The notes: generated by a model from the letters alone, not told the origin. 34,918 bases of DNA from Nostoc sp. 106C (GCF_002154725.1 NZ_MTAW01000150.1:1-34918); one strand, 5' to 3'. Shown: positions 8,049 to 17,071, counted from the first letter of the stretch. Translations and numbers: made by a program.

Positions 8049-9350
8049 TTACCCTTGTTGAGCAGCGCTGTGATTGGGTTGAAACTCTTTGATGAGCAGT
8101 TTGGTAGCTCTACTCTTGCGCCATCGATCAACAGCCAAAGCACCAAGCACTAATAATCCGCTTAAAGCAAAATTAGGTTCAGGTACAGACTTAATATTTT
8201 CAATTCTGAGAATTTGTCCTTGTCCGGGGCGATCGCCTCTATTTGTGATATAAATTGCACCATCAGGACCAATAGTCAAAGCGCTTGCTGACTCTAAACC
8301 ATCCCCACTGAGAATAGTTTTGCGAGTCCCATCAGCAGCTATTTCAATCAGAGAACCATCTAGATTACCCTTCCAGGCTGGGTGATTGGCGTACTGCAAA
8401 GCATACAAATTGCCCTTAGCATCAAATTCTAAGTCTGTTAGTTGTGTAAAGCCATCTGCATAGATTGTTGGTTTACCATCAGCGCCAATCCGATAGATTT
8501 TTGCTCCATCTTCTGGGAAGGGAAAGCCAGTAAATTGGCTGATGTAATACGCACCATCTGGACCTTTTGCCACATTCGAGGGTACAGCTTGAGTTGAAAA
8601 TTGCGATAGCGGTGGTTCATCTGTAGTTGGTACTTGGGTTGGTTCGTTAGATGGGGAATCAGAAGGTGGGAAGACTGGATTAATTAATATGTCTTTAGAA
8701 AATGCAGTAATCGCCTGCAAATTACTTCCATCAGTATTCACACTGAGTAAGTCGTTTGCACCTGCATCAACCGCGACAATTTTATTACCATCTATCGCAA
8801 AGCCCAAGGGATTGCTACCTAAATTATCGCCATCAGGGTTGTTAGCAAGTTCATAGTTAGCTAAATCGGCAATACTCTGCCAGGAATTTGTTTTAAAGTC
8901 GGGAGTGACAATTTTTCCGAGGTCAGTTTTACCAAGATTGCGATCGCGAAAGGTCGGATCAGCCGCATAGCCAACTAGAACATAAGGCTTACCTGTACTA
9001 TCAAATTTAATATCACGAGGACCAGCTGCTCCAGTACCATCCGGTAACGCTAAGGAAGGAAGTCCTGTAAGTACAGGTTTGACCTGACCATTCTCAATTC
9101 TACTAACTGCACCACTAGAGCCATAGCATAAAGCATCTCCCTGCCCACTTGCTGGTGGAACACAAGCTCCATTTCCTCCCGTTCCCGCCTCTGTAACATA
9201 AAGATTACCGTCAGGACCAAAGCTTAAACCGCCTGCATTATTCAGACCGTCGGCAAGTACCGAAAACGATGCAGCTTCCGCAGCTTTCATTCCAGAAAAA
9301 GCGGCAACACAAAAAGTTAGAAAAGTAATAGTGAGTTGCGTCAGTTTCAT
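8049..9350 (-). CDS. scyD: ScyD, secreted NHL/beta-propeller protein with PEP-CTERM tail
   Basis: A 433-residue protein when started at the ATG at 9350; that Met gives MKLTQLTITFLTFCVAAFSG, matching the ScyE signal peptide, whereas the upstream TTG at 9359 adds only three residues. Propeller blades recur as SFGPDGNLYVTEAG, DIKFDSTGKPYVL and TIGPDGAIYITNRG. A Cys pair (CVPPASGQGDALC) near residue 65-77, absent in ScyE, could form a periplasmic disulfide. VPEPN at about 389 with a hydrophobic stretch and DRWRKSR forms a PEP-CTERM signal, followed by an unusually long polar extension of about 20 residues. It is paralogous to ScyE. It follows scyC by 68 bases. The enzymatic role is unproven. Confidence 0.92.
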   Translation of the reverse strand: MKLTQLTITFLTFCVAAFSGMKAAEAASFSVLADGLNNAGGLSFGPDGNLYVTEAGTGGNGACVPPASGQGDALCYGSSGAVSRIENGQVKPVLTGLPSLALPDGTGAAGPRDIKFDSTGKPYVLVGYAADPTFRDRNLGKTDLGKIVTPDFKTNSWQSIADLANYELANNPDGDNLGSNPLGFAIDGNKIVAVDAGANDLLSVNTDGSNLQAITAFSKDILINPVFPPSDSPSNEPTQVPTTDEPPLSQFSTQAVPSNVAKGPDGAYYISQFTGFPFPEDGAKIYRIGADGKPTIYADGFTQLTDLEFDAKGNLYALQYANHPAWKGNLDGSLIEIAADGTRKTILSGDGLESASALTIGPDGAIYITNRGDRPGQGQILRIENIKSVPEPNFALSGLLVLGALAVDRWRKSRATKLLIKEFQPNHSAAQQG

Positions 9351-9418
9351 GTGTTGCAATATTAGCCCTGAACGAGTTTTGTAAATTAATCCTTAGTGCT
9401 TCTTAGTTGTGTAAAAGC

Positions 9419-10390
9419 TTATCTTTGCAGTGCTAACTCCTCTTGAGTTCTTGGTATATAGCTCATCCCTCTATCAAAAGATTTCAAATTACCAGCTTTG
9501 GCTTCGGTGAGACGTTTAATGTTCATACTCTCAGCCCCAAAGTCTTCAATCTGGAGTTTGCCATGAACAAAAGGTTCATTGTTTTTCCAGAATGTGATTC
9601 GATGCAGGATGAATCCAGGCGCATCCGGGTCACCAAAAGCATAGGCGGTTGGGATTAATAGCGCCACAGAACGCTGGTAAAAGTTGTAGTCAGGATAAAA
9701 GTGTTCTTGTTCAAGCAAGTAATATTTGCTCAAACTATGCAACCGCAAGGATACTTTTACCTTTTGGTCATACTCATCTTTAAATTCGCCCACATCAGGA
9801 GTAATCTCACCATTTGGACGTAGTAGATGCGCCCACTCATCTATGTTCCGTAGGTCTTTTAAGTATTCAACCCCGATTTCAACTGGTGCATCAACATAGA
9901 TAGTGTCAGTATCGATAAAGTAGCGTCCTTTAGCTGCTGTGGTACGCTCAGCTTTTCTTTCTAAAATGCCTTTGAGAGAACGACACTCAGAAGTATGTAC
10001 TGTGTGAATTCCCTGCATAATCATCTGAGTTTGTCGTCTTGGATCGACAAAGCTCAGCCAGTGGAAGTACACACCCGCTTCATCGGTTCCAGGCTCGATG
10101 TAGTCGGGAGGAAATAGCAAAACAGGATAAACCTGAAAATATTTCTGGTACTCAAACCCGCAGTGCCACTCAATGCCATAGAAAAGAGGGTTTTCTAGTT
10201 TTTTAACGTGATAGTAGAGATTTTTATGATATCCAGAGGCACTTCCCAGCCAAGTATCTTCGTCAATCTGCTCTCTCATGCGGCTAAAGAGCGTCCAATC
10301 GTCCAAGTTTTTTAAACTGCAAAGATAGTCGAAGGCTGTTTTAGGTGAAGTTGCGATATAAGCTGATGTTGCAAATGTATTTTTTTCCAT
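9419..10390 (-). CDS. scyC: ScyC, scytonemin monomer cyclase
   Basis: ScyC cyclises and decarboxylates the beta-ketoacid made by ScyA into the tricyclic ketone that becomes half of scytonemin. I place the start at the ATG at 10390 (323 aa) because AGGAG stands five bases before it; an in-frame start 21 bases upstream lacks that. No signal peptide, so cytoplasmic. The protein shows two similar halves: a segment at about 10-38 (IATSPKTAFDYLCSLKNLDDW) and one at about 160-190 (VDAPVEIGVEYLKDLRNIDEW), both in the style of SRPBCC/START-like proteins, which bind hydrophobic ligands in a deep pocket. This fold reading is inference from pattern. It lies 49 bases after scyB in a tight operon. Confidence 0.92.
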   Translation of the reverse strand: MEKNTFATSAYIATSPKTAFDYLCSLKNLDDWTLFSRMREQIDEDTWLGSASGYHKNLYYHVKKLENPLFYGIEWHCGFEYQKYFQVYPVLLFPPDYIEPGTDEAGVYFHWLSFVDPRRQTQMIMQGIHTVHTSECRSLKGILERKAERTTAAKGRYFIDTDTIYVDAPVEIGVEYLKDLRNIDEWAHLLRPNGEITPDVGEFKDEYDQKVKVSLRLHSLSKYYLLEQEHFYPDYNFYQRSVALLIPTAYAFGDPDAPGFILHRITFWKNNEPFVHGKLQIEDFGAESMNIKRLTEAKAGNLKSFDRGMSYIPRTQEELALQR

Positions 10391-10402
10391 TAGTACTCCT
10401 GA
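10391..10402 (-). promoter_or_regulatory. Ribosome binding site deciding the ScyC start
   Basis: On the minus strand the bases before the ATG at 10390 read AGGAGTACTA: a near-perfect Shine-Dalgarno with a five-base spacer. This favours the shorter ScyC start over the upstream in-frame Met. Confidence 0.75.
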
Positions 10403-10439
10403 CATAAACAATAAATAACTCAGTACGGAAGATTAGCAA

Positions 10440-11501
10440 TTAAGCAGCAATTTCTTTAGTCTTTCTGGCTTTAGCACTGATTATTCGTTCTTCCGCTAAT
10501 CGTTTAGCAGCATCATTAGTGGTAATTCCTTGCTGGTTAGCAATTTCAAAAATTGCTAATAATGTGTCATAAATGTTATGTACTTGCTTAAATGCTTTTT
10601 CTTCGTTATAGCCAATCATTTCGTTATAAACATTGATTAATCCTCCTGCATTAATTACATAATCTGGGCAGTAAAGAATACCTTTTTCTGTAAGCATTTG
10701 GCTATGTAACTGCTCATTACCTAACTGATTATTAGCAGCACCAGCAATAATTTGAGCTTTTAGAAACGGAATTATCTGGCTATTAATGATTCCACCCAAA
10801 GCGCAAGGAGAAAATATATCTACATCAAGAGAGTAAATTTCCTCTGGGTCTACAATCGTTGCTCCAAAAAGCCTTTGAATTTCCTCTGTTTTAGCTGGGT
10901 TTACATCACTAACAAAAAGTTGAATTCCATGCTCATGTAAGTGCCTACAGAGACTTTTACCAACATTACCTAGTCCTTGAACCGCAACTTTAAGTCCTTC
11001 AAGTTGTCTACTTTGGAAACGAAACTCTACAGCGGCTTTAATTCCTAAAAAAACTCCTAAAGATGTAATTGGAGCCGGGCCACCAGACTTTTCTGATACC
11101 CCAACTACATAATTAGTTTCTTGATTAATTGTCCGCACATCTTGAGGGGTAATATTTACATCTTGTCCTGTAATAAAACGTCCATTGAGGCTGTTGACAA
11201 AACGTCCATAAGCTTGCAACATCTCATCTGTTTTGTTTTCAGGATTAGCAATAATGACTGCTTTACCACCACCAGCCGGAATATTTGCACAAGCAGCTTT
11301 GTATGTCATACCACGACTAAGACGAAGAGCATCTTGTAAAGCAGCTTCTTCACTGACATAAGGGAAGAGTCTTGTAGCCCCCATTGCTGGGCCTAAGCTC
11401 GTATCATGAATGGCAATAATTGCTTTAATATCTGGATTTCTTCCATGACAGAAGAGAATTTGCTCGTGACCCATTTCTTTAACAGTTTCAAATAGCAGCA
11501 T
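10440..11501 (-). CDS. scyB: ScyB, Leu/Phe/Glu dehydrogenase-family tryptophan dehydrogenase
   Basis: Deaminates L-tryptophan oxidatively with NAD to indole-3-pyruvate, the first dedicated step of scytonemin synthesis. The 353 residues match the leucine/phenylalanine dehydrogenase family: GPAMGATRLFPY (38-48), GMTYKAA with Lys68, GGGKAVI with Lys80 and TGQDVN with Asp114 are substrate and catalytic residues, and VQGLGNVGKS (174-183) is the Rossmann dinucleotide loop. The ATG at 11501 is supported by GAGGGG five bases upstream. It is separated from scyA upstream by 413 bases, but from scyC downstream by only 49. Function is established for the N. punctiforme homologue; identity here rests on motifs plus gene order. 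Confidence 0.95.
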   Translation of the reverse strand: MLLFETVKEMGHEQILFCHGRNPDIKAIIAIHDTSLGPAMGATRLFPYVSEEAALQDALRLSRGMTYKAACANIPAGGGKAVIIANPENKTDEMLQAYGRFVNSLNGRFITGQDVNITPQDVRTINQETNYVVGVSEKSGGPAPITSLGVFLGIKAAVEFRFQSRQLEGLKVAVQGLGNVGKSLCRHLHEHGIQLFVSDVNPAKTEEIQRLFGATIVDPEEIYSLDVDIFSPCALGGIINSQIIPFLKAQIIAGAANNQLGNEQLHSQMLTEKGILYCPDYVINAGGLINVYNEMIGYNEEKAFKQVHNIYDTLLAIFEIANQQGITTNDAAKRLAEERIISAKARKTKEIAA

Positions 11502-11914
11502 TTTTGCCCCTCATAGCAATTTTAGATTTTGGATTTAACATCCTTACCATCAGGTATATCCAGAAATCTCAACCAATACTATTTATTTCAATTTGGTACT
11601 AATATTGATTGGGGATTGATTAAAGCAAGTAATGAATCACCAATAAAGGAATTTGACACTCAGAGCCAGGCTTTGCTTTCGCTGCATTGAGGATAAAGTA
11701 TGAAAAAAATCTGAGAAATCAAAGATGCAAAATCTTATTTTTGTGGCGTAGTTATTTGCTGTGATAAAAATTTTTTTGCTTCAGGTTTCATTCTTTATCC
11801 TTGAGTTTAAGGGATGAATAGTGCGAATCTAGCCAGACAATATAAGTTGCAAACTCCCAATTTTTGGTGGTGTCTGATTGTGTAAAACAACAGAAAAATC
11901 GTAATGCTTTAACC
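11502..11914. other. 413-base gap between scyA and scyB
   Basis: No gene is seen. On the minus strand the bases just upstream of the scyB SD carry an ATCCAAAATCTAAAATT stretch of a kind often found as low-complexity filler in Nostoc genomes. A weak AAGAT-GCAAA-ATCTT hairpin lies near 11723-11737. I see no strong terminator after scyA and no clear sigma-70 promoter before scyB, but the length suggests that scyB-F could have an additional promoter. Confidence 0.45.
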
Positions 11915-13804
11915 TTAAACCGATGGAAATGAAACTGGCTTGGCTAAACTTTTACCTAAACTTGATTTGACTCCTTGTGCAGCCAAACTCTTATTACGCG
12001 CACCAGAGGGTGCAGGTAGATCTGGATCGATAACTACATCAATTACAAAAGGAGCAGTTGAGGCGATCGCTTGTTCTAAGGCCGCTTCAATATCTGACTC
12101 TCTAACAACTCCAATAGCTTCTGCTCCCATCCCGCGAGCAATCATGGCGAAATTTGTTGGTGGAATACTTGCATCTGCGCCTTGTAACCCCAACATTTTC
12201 ATCCCTTGATGGCACATGTTGTAACGAGCATCGTTAAGTACAATCCAGATGGCAGGAATTTTATATTTTACGGCTGTACTAATTTCGTTATTCATCAGCA
12301 TTGCACCGTCGCCGACAATCGCTACAGCTTTGCCATTTCGAGCTTTTGCTGCACCCAATACTCCGGTGACTGCATGACCCATCGCCCCGACGCCAGTGCT
12401 GACTCGGTAACGATTGGCTTGGACAAAATGCAGTAGATGGGTTGACCAAGTAAAGGAGTTACCACACTCTGCCATGACTACCGCATCACTACCCTCAACA
12501 ATGATCTTTTGAATTGCTGCCATCAATACTTCTGGCCGCACTGGATAGTCTATATCTGCATCCGATCCAAATACTTTGCGTTCTGGATGAGGTAGCGATA
12601 AAGGTTTGTAAATAGCAGGAGCATCTGGTAACTGCTCTAACAGTTCCTCTACATAAGCTTTAATATCAGACTGAACGGAGAAAGTTTCAACGTGTGGATA
12701 AGCCACCCCTGGTACTTGTGGGTCAATATCTACATGGATGAAGCCTCCTTTCGGAACCAAAGCTGAACTCCAGAAGGAAGTCGGTTCACTCAAACGAGTT
12801 CCTAGTACGAGTGTGTGTAGTGGCGGTTTCTGTTCCATATAAGTTAAGACGGAACTATGACCACCTAGACCTGTGACACCCACAAATTGAGGATGATCTT
12901 CGGGAAATATGCCTTTACCACGGGGAGAACACATCACTGCTGCCCCGGTTTTCTCTGCGAGTTGGCGAATTTCGTCTGCGGCGTTACGAGCGCCAAAACC
13001 AACCCAGATGGCAAAGGGGCCAGAAGATAGTAAGTCTAAAGATTTGGCGATCGCTTCTTTGTGAGGTGCGATCGCTGGATAAGAAATATCTAGTTGAGGC
13101 AAGGATATATCATCAACTAAACTTGTTTGCACAGCAGTAGGAATGCTGATATGAGCAATAAATCCTCCTGGTTGGGCTAAAGCAAGAGCAAGTTTGCGAA
13201 AAATCTGCGGTAACTGAGCGCCAGATTCCACAGTAATTGCATAATTAAACAATGCACCTGAGGTAAAAATTCCGCCACTAGGTAAAGTGTCAGTGCTGGT
13301 TTCCTGAATTGCCCAACGTCCGCGCTGGGGTGCTGAGGTACAAGCTGATAGCAAAATTACCTTTGCACCTTCACCACGAGCCGCAAATAACCCCGTCAGA
13401 GAGTTGGTGATCCCTGGTCCTGCTGTGGTAAACACTACAGTAGGGCGATCGCTGGCAAAGTATGCCTCCACTGCTGCAAAAGCTGCCCCTGCTTCGTGAC
13501 GGAAATTCAACACCTCAATGTTGCTATTCGATAGCGCACACCAAAGGCTTGCCATCGCGCCGCCTGCAACGCCAAAAGCGTAGCCCACGCCTAACTGTTC
13601 CAACATCTGAGCAGTTGCATCTGCAACCGAAAGCGTTGGGGCTATTTCATTGTCTAAAAAAGGTTGAATTCGCGTGTTATTCTCCAATCCATCAAGCTGA
13701 TGGGAATCGTCAGATGCAGATTCTACAGACCCATTTGGTGGGAATTCCCTGTATGAATCAGTAGTGATTAAGGGAGAATTTGGACCAGTATAATTTTGAC
13801 TCAT
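11915..13804 (-). CDS. scyA: ScyA, ThDP-dependent acyloin-forming enzyme (acetolactate synthase-like)
   Basis: Joins indole-3-pyruvate and p-hydroxyphenylpyruvate into the beta-ketoacid precursor of scytonemin, using thiamin diphosphate and Mg. From the ATG at 13804 (629 aa) it has the full acetolactate synthase layout: N-terminal pyrimidine-binding domain with catalytic Glu104 in NFRHEAG and TTAGPGITN, a middle domain (about 245-395), and a C-terminal diphosphate-binding domain with GDGAMLMN (498-505) and Asn524 in VLNDARYN, the classic GDG-x(23)-N motif. A preceding GTG at 13813 would add three residues. About 55 N-terminal residues form a polar extension before the first domain, more than in biosynthetic AHAS. 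First gene of the scy operon, divergent from the regulator pair. Confidence 0.95.
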   Translation of the reverse strand: MSQNYTGPNSPLITTDSYREFPPNGSVESASDDSHQLDGLENNTRIQPFLDNEIAPTLSVADATAQMLEQLGVGYAFGVAGGAMASLWCALSNSNIEVLNFRHEAGAAFAAVEAYFASDRPTVVFTTAGPGITNSLTGLFAARGEGAKVILLSACTSAPQRGRWAIQETSTDTLPSGGIFTSGALFNYAITVESGAQLPQIFRKLALALAQPGGFIAHISIPTAVQTSLVDDISLPQLDISYPAIAPHKEAIAKSLDLLSSGPFAIWVGFGARNAADEIRQLAEKTGAAVMCSPRGKGIFPEDHPQFVGVTGLGGHSSVLTYMEQKPPLHTLVLGTRLSEPTSFWSSALVPKGGFIHVDIDPQVPGVAYPHVETFSVQSDIKAYVEELLEQLPDAPAIYKPLSLPHPERKVFGSDADIDYPVRPEVLMAAIQKIIVEGSDAVVMAECGNSFTWSTHLLHFVQANRYRVSTGVGAMGHAVTGVLGAAKARNGKAVAIVGDGAMLMNNEISTAVKYKIPAIWIVLNDARYNMCHQGMKMLGLQGADASIPPTNFAMIARGMGAEAIGVVRESDIEAALEQAIASTAPFVIDVVIDPDLPAPSGARNKSLAAQGVKSSLGKSLAKPVSFPSV

Positions 13805-13866
13805 TGCTTTCACATAATTCCAGATACTTGCACAAAGGCTCTTGAGGTTCCATTTATTCCATTAGT

Positions 13867-13885
13867 ATTATCTAATACAGATAAT
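13867..13885. promoter_or_regulatory. Palindrome upstream of scyA, candidate operator
   Basis: Perfect 7-base arms ATTATCT and AGATAAT with a 5-base spacer, centred about 72 bases upstream of the scyA ATG. Position and symmetry suit a regulator site, and the neighbouring AraC-type response regulator is the obvious candidate. AraC proteins often bind direct rather than inverted repeats, and AT-rich palindromes arise by chance, so this is only a candidate. Confidence 0.3.
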
Positions 13886-14795
13886 TTTGTGATTTTTTTA
13901 CGGTGATGACCCAGCCGAATCGGTAAAGATAGTTGATTACTTCTGATTGCTGCTTTTAAAATCAGCAGCAGAAATTTTAGATAAAAAGTAAAACAACTAA
14001 GACTGTGCTTCTTAAAAGCAGAATAAAAGAGATAAAGACTATTTATCAATGAAAAATCTTTTGATGGGACAAGCATTTTTTTCGCTTTTATCCTTGGTCG
14101 TGTTAACTACACCAGCCACTTAGCTAAATTTATCGATTGATACGTGGCGATACTTGGTAAGCTATGTAGCTATGTTGACATTTATGCAAGTTCAAATTCG
14201 CTGACACAAACTGCCTACATCAAAGTATGACCATAACCACCTCAGCGTTCAATTTTTTATGTTGCAACTAAACATTTTTAGTAACAATTGTTTGTGGTAA
14301 GAAACACATACAATTTTAATCTTTGTTGTCTTGTTCAATACAACATTAAGCAATTTGTCCCAATCTTTGCATCAAATGTATTTCGTATGATAGATGACTT
14401 AGTAATTTTGATATAAACACTTATTTATATGTATTATAAGCTACTAAAATTAATAGTAAATATACTTCTTGGGGCAGATGATTCAACATATTCTTCTGTA
14501 GTTAGATTCCTGAGAGAGCTAATAAGAAAAAAATAACTAAATCGGTAAAAATGGCACTAAAACTGGTACTGCAACTTATTTACAATTAGATAAAATTACA
14601 TCACCTGGTTTAAGTAAGTATGCTATCTATTTAGCCATTAAAGGATTTAATTTTTTAGTTGAGTCAGGAGAATTATGTAAATCTGTTGCACAAAAGTCTT
14701 CTTTTTTGTCGCAAATTTTTTCATTCAAAATAAAGCATAGATAAGTTGATTGTAGCTATCCAGATATTTTTAAAAAATTTTTATTAATATCTTTG

Positions 14796-14825
14796 TTAAC
14801 TTTTGTAAAATTATTATATTATAAT
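14796..14825 (+). promoter_or_regulatory. Possible promoter of the sensor kinase operon
   Basis: TTAACT at 14796-14801 and a consensus TATAAT at 14820-14825, 18 bases apart, about 100 bases before the kinase start. The surrounding DNA is so AT-rich that TATAAT alone carries little weight; the -35 box is only a partial match. Confidence 0.3.
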
Positions 14826-14926
14826 CATTTATAGGGAGGTTAAAAGCAAAGTTAAAATTACAGAGATTTGTGATTATTAGCTTATAGATGGCTGGTTTGC
14901 CTACTTATTAAAGGGAGAGAGTAGGA

Positions 14927-16930
14927 ATGGATATTGATGAATATACGTTAATTAAATCCAAATCTCAATCGGCGTTACAGTCAGAAGAAGCGTTAGAATT
15001 TGCCTATTTCTTAATAAATAATTCGCTAGATGCTGCTTTCTGTTTAGGAAAGAATGCAGAGTTTCTTTACGTCAATGACGCAACTTGTCTGATGAGCGAG
15101 TATTCTCGTGAGGAATTACTAGCCATGACGCTGCGTGACATAGATGTAGACTTTCAGCTGCAAAACTGGTCAGAAAAATGGCAATCTCTAGTGCAAAGTG
15201 GTACACAGAATTCACTTACCTTTAAATCACGCTATCGCACCAAGGGAGAGCGAATCTTTTTGGTAGAAATATCTCTCACTTATGTAAAACACCAAGATAA
15301 GGAGTTTTGCTGTGCCTTTGCTCGTGAGAAGAGTAATGAAGTAGTAGAGATGAGCGTACAAAAATGGACTGACGAATTAAGGGATACGAAACTCCATCTG
15401 CAACAGGAAGTTTCTACACTCAAGGCGAAAAAGACAGAACTGGAAACATCCCTATCTGTACTGCGCTCTACTTTTGAATCTACTGCCAACGCGATCGTCG
15501 CTGTTAATTTTGATGGCGATATTCTCAGCTTTAATCAGAAATTTATGGATATGTGGCAGATTCCAGAATCTCTGATTCTCTCGAAAAAATGCCCTCGCTG
15601 TAAAACCTTTTTTGAGAACCAACTTAAAGATCCAGAAGCTTTTAGCCGACTGGTTTGGGAGGTTTCTAGCGAATGTGATTTTGAGAGTTATGACATTCTA
15701 GAGTTGAAGGATGGAAGGATATTCGCACACTACTCTAAACCTCAATGGCTTGGTGAAAAAATAATTGGCAGAGTGTGGAGCATTTGGGACATTACTGAAT
15801 CCAAAAAAACTGAGGAAGCACTACGCCTGAACGAAAAAAGATTTCGGACTTTGGCAGAAACGTCAGATGCTAGTACTCTCTTGATTCAAGGTATGCGAAT
15901 TTGCTATGTAAATCGAGCTGTGGAGTTACTTACTGGATATACAAAACAAGAACTGCTAACTAACTTTGATATACGTCGATTAATCAAGAGTAAAAAAAGC
16001 AGAGCGGTAAGCAGCCAAGGTGAAGGAACTAACTTTGAATATCAGGAAATAAATATCTTAACAAAAAAAGGTAAGGAGCGCTGGCTAGCTTGCGCGGTGA
16101 CAATGCTACCGGGAGGTCCGGATTTTGGGGAAAAACCTGTCGAACTAATCTCAGGTATTGATATTACGGATTACAAATATGCAGAATCAGAGCTTAGCCA
16201 AGCTTTAGAACAAGCAAAACAACTTAGTGAACTCAGAGCACGTTTCCTTTCTATGGTCTGCCACCAATTTCGCACACCACTGAATATTGTTTCATTTTCT
16301 AATAGCTTACTAAAACGGAATATCTACGAATGGACAGAGGAGAAAATCTTACCTTTACTTAATCATATTCAAACAGGTGTAGAACAGATCAGTCTGATGT
16401 TAGATGATATTCTGTACTTCGCTAAGGCAGAATCAGCAAAACTAAATTTTGATCCGAAATCTCTTGAGTTAGTTGGGTTTTGTAATGATTTAGTAGCGCA
16501 AATGCAAATGAGCAGTAGCCAAAACCAAATTCATTTTGTTACTGAAGCAAACTGCTTAATAGCTTATATGGATCAAAAATTGCTGGAACCTATACTCAAG
16601 AATTTGCTCGAAAATGCAATTAAGTATTCACCGAATGGTAATGCAATTGATTTTAAACTCTCGTATGAGAAAAAAAAAGTAATTTTCCAGGTTAAAGATA
16701 GAGGTATTGGAATTGCTATAGAAGATCAACAACGAATATTTGAACCATTTTATCGAGGCAGCAACATAGACCATATCCCCGGTACTGGGCTAGGGTTATC
16801 CATTCTCAAAACACTAGTAGATTTACATGGCGGTCAAGTCACTGTGGAGAGTGAAATTGATGTAGGTACTGTGTTTACTGTCATATTACCGTCAGGAAAT
16901 ATAAATCTCCCAGATGCCAATTATCAGTAA
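14927..16930 (+). CDS. Three-PAS histidine kinase of the scytonemin regulator pair
   Basis: A 667-residue soluble sensor kinase, no membrane segment. Domains: PAS 1 (about 25-135), a coiled coil (140-182), PAS 2 (183-290, ending GRVWSIWDITE), PAS 3 (300-418), then the dimerisation domain with phospho-acceptor His446 in MVCHQFRTPLN, and the ATPase domain with N-box Asn563 (LLENAIKYSPN), G1 DRGIG (591-595) and G2 GTGLGLSI (619-626). All catalytic boxes are intact. PAS 2 holds a CPRC motif at 222-225, which could bind metal or respond to redox. It corresponds in position and orientation to the NpF1277 kinase of N. punctiforme, next to scyA, and is a likely controller of UV-A induction. GGGAGAGAGTAGGA precedes the ATG. 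The response regulator follows 97 bases later. Confidence 0.92.
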   Translation: MDIDEYTLIKSKSQSALQSEEALEFAYFLINNSLDAAFCLGKNAEFLYVNDATCLMSEYSREELLAMTLRDIDVDFQLQNWSEKWQSLVQSGTQNSLTFKSRYRTKGERIFLVEISLTYVKHQDKEFCCAFAREKSNEVVEMSVQKWTDELRDTKLHLQQEVSTLKAKKTELETSLSVLRSTFESTANAIVAVNFDGDILSFNQKFMDMWQIPESLILSKKCPRCKTFFENQLKDPEAFSRLVWEVSSECDFESYDILELKDGRIFAHYSKPQWLGEKIIGRVWSIWDITESKKTEEALRLNEKRFRTLAETSDASTLLIQGMRICYVNRAVELLTGYTKQELLTNFDIRRLIKSKKSRAVSSQGEGTNFEYQEINILTKKGKERWLACAVTMLPGGPDFGEKPVELISGIDITDYKYAESELSQALEQAKQLSELRARFLSMVCHQFRTPLNIVSFSNSLLKRNIYEWTEEKILPLLNHIQTGVEQISLMLDDILYFAKAESAKLNFDPKSLELVGFCNDLVAQMQMSSSQNQIHFVTEANCLIAYMDQKLLEPILKNLLENAIKYSPNGNAIDFKLSYEKKKVIFQVKDRGIGIAIEDQQRIFEPFYRGSNIDHIPGTGLGLSILKTLVDLHGGQVTVESEIDVGTVFTVILPSGNINLPDANYQ

Positions 16931-17001
16931 TCAAAACTCTGAGAAAGAGGTAACTACTCTTGCCCCTATTAATTTTCAGTATAGAGCTTAGTAACTATTC
17001 C

Positions 17002-17071
17002 TCGCCGAAAATTCTAGTGGTAGAAAAATGATGCACGAATCGCCGACAAAAATTCTTGTAATTGAAGATGA
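17002..17071 (+). repeat. Imperfect tandem duplication at the response regulator start
   Basis: TCGCCGAAAATTCTAGTGGT with following bases (17002-17029) is closely echoed by TCGCCGACAAAAATTCTTGT with following bases (17040-17071). In its own frame the first copy reads SPKILVVEK then stop, like the receiver beginning SPTKILVIEDD encoded by the second. It looks like a remnant of a duplicated or slipped receiver start. Confidence 0.55.

Larger units (their letters stand above)
13805..14926. other. Divergent control region between scyA and the sensor kinase
   Basis: About 1.1 kb of AT-rich DNA without a convincing gene; only short chance reading frames are present. It must hold the scyA promoter (minus) and the kinase promoter (plus). 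Visible items are a palindrome ATTATCT-N5-AGATAAT about 65 bases before scyA and a possible sigma-70-like pair TTAACT-18-TATAAT about 100 bases before the kinase, both listed separately. The long T/A-rich run from 14600 to 14830 is clearly lower in GC than the flanking genes. Confidence 0.6.

Noticed and set aside
13810-14076. 88-codon minus-strand frame ending just at the scyA start (ATGTGA overlap)
   Set aside because: The stop overlap looks like translational coupling, but the protein is low-complexity with no start signal and lies in the AT-rich control region; more likely chance, though a leader peptide cannot be excluded.
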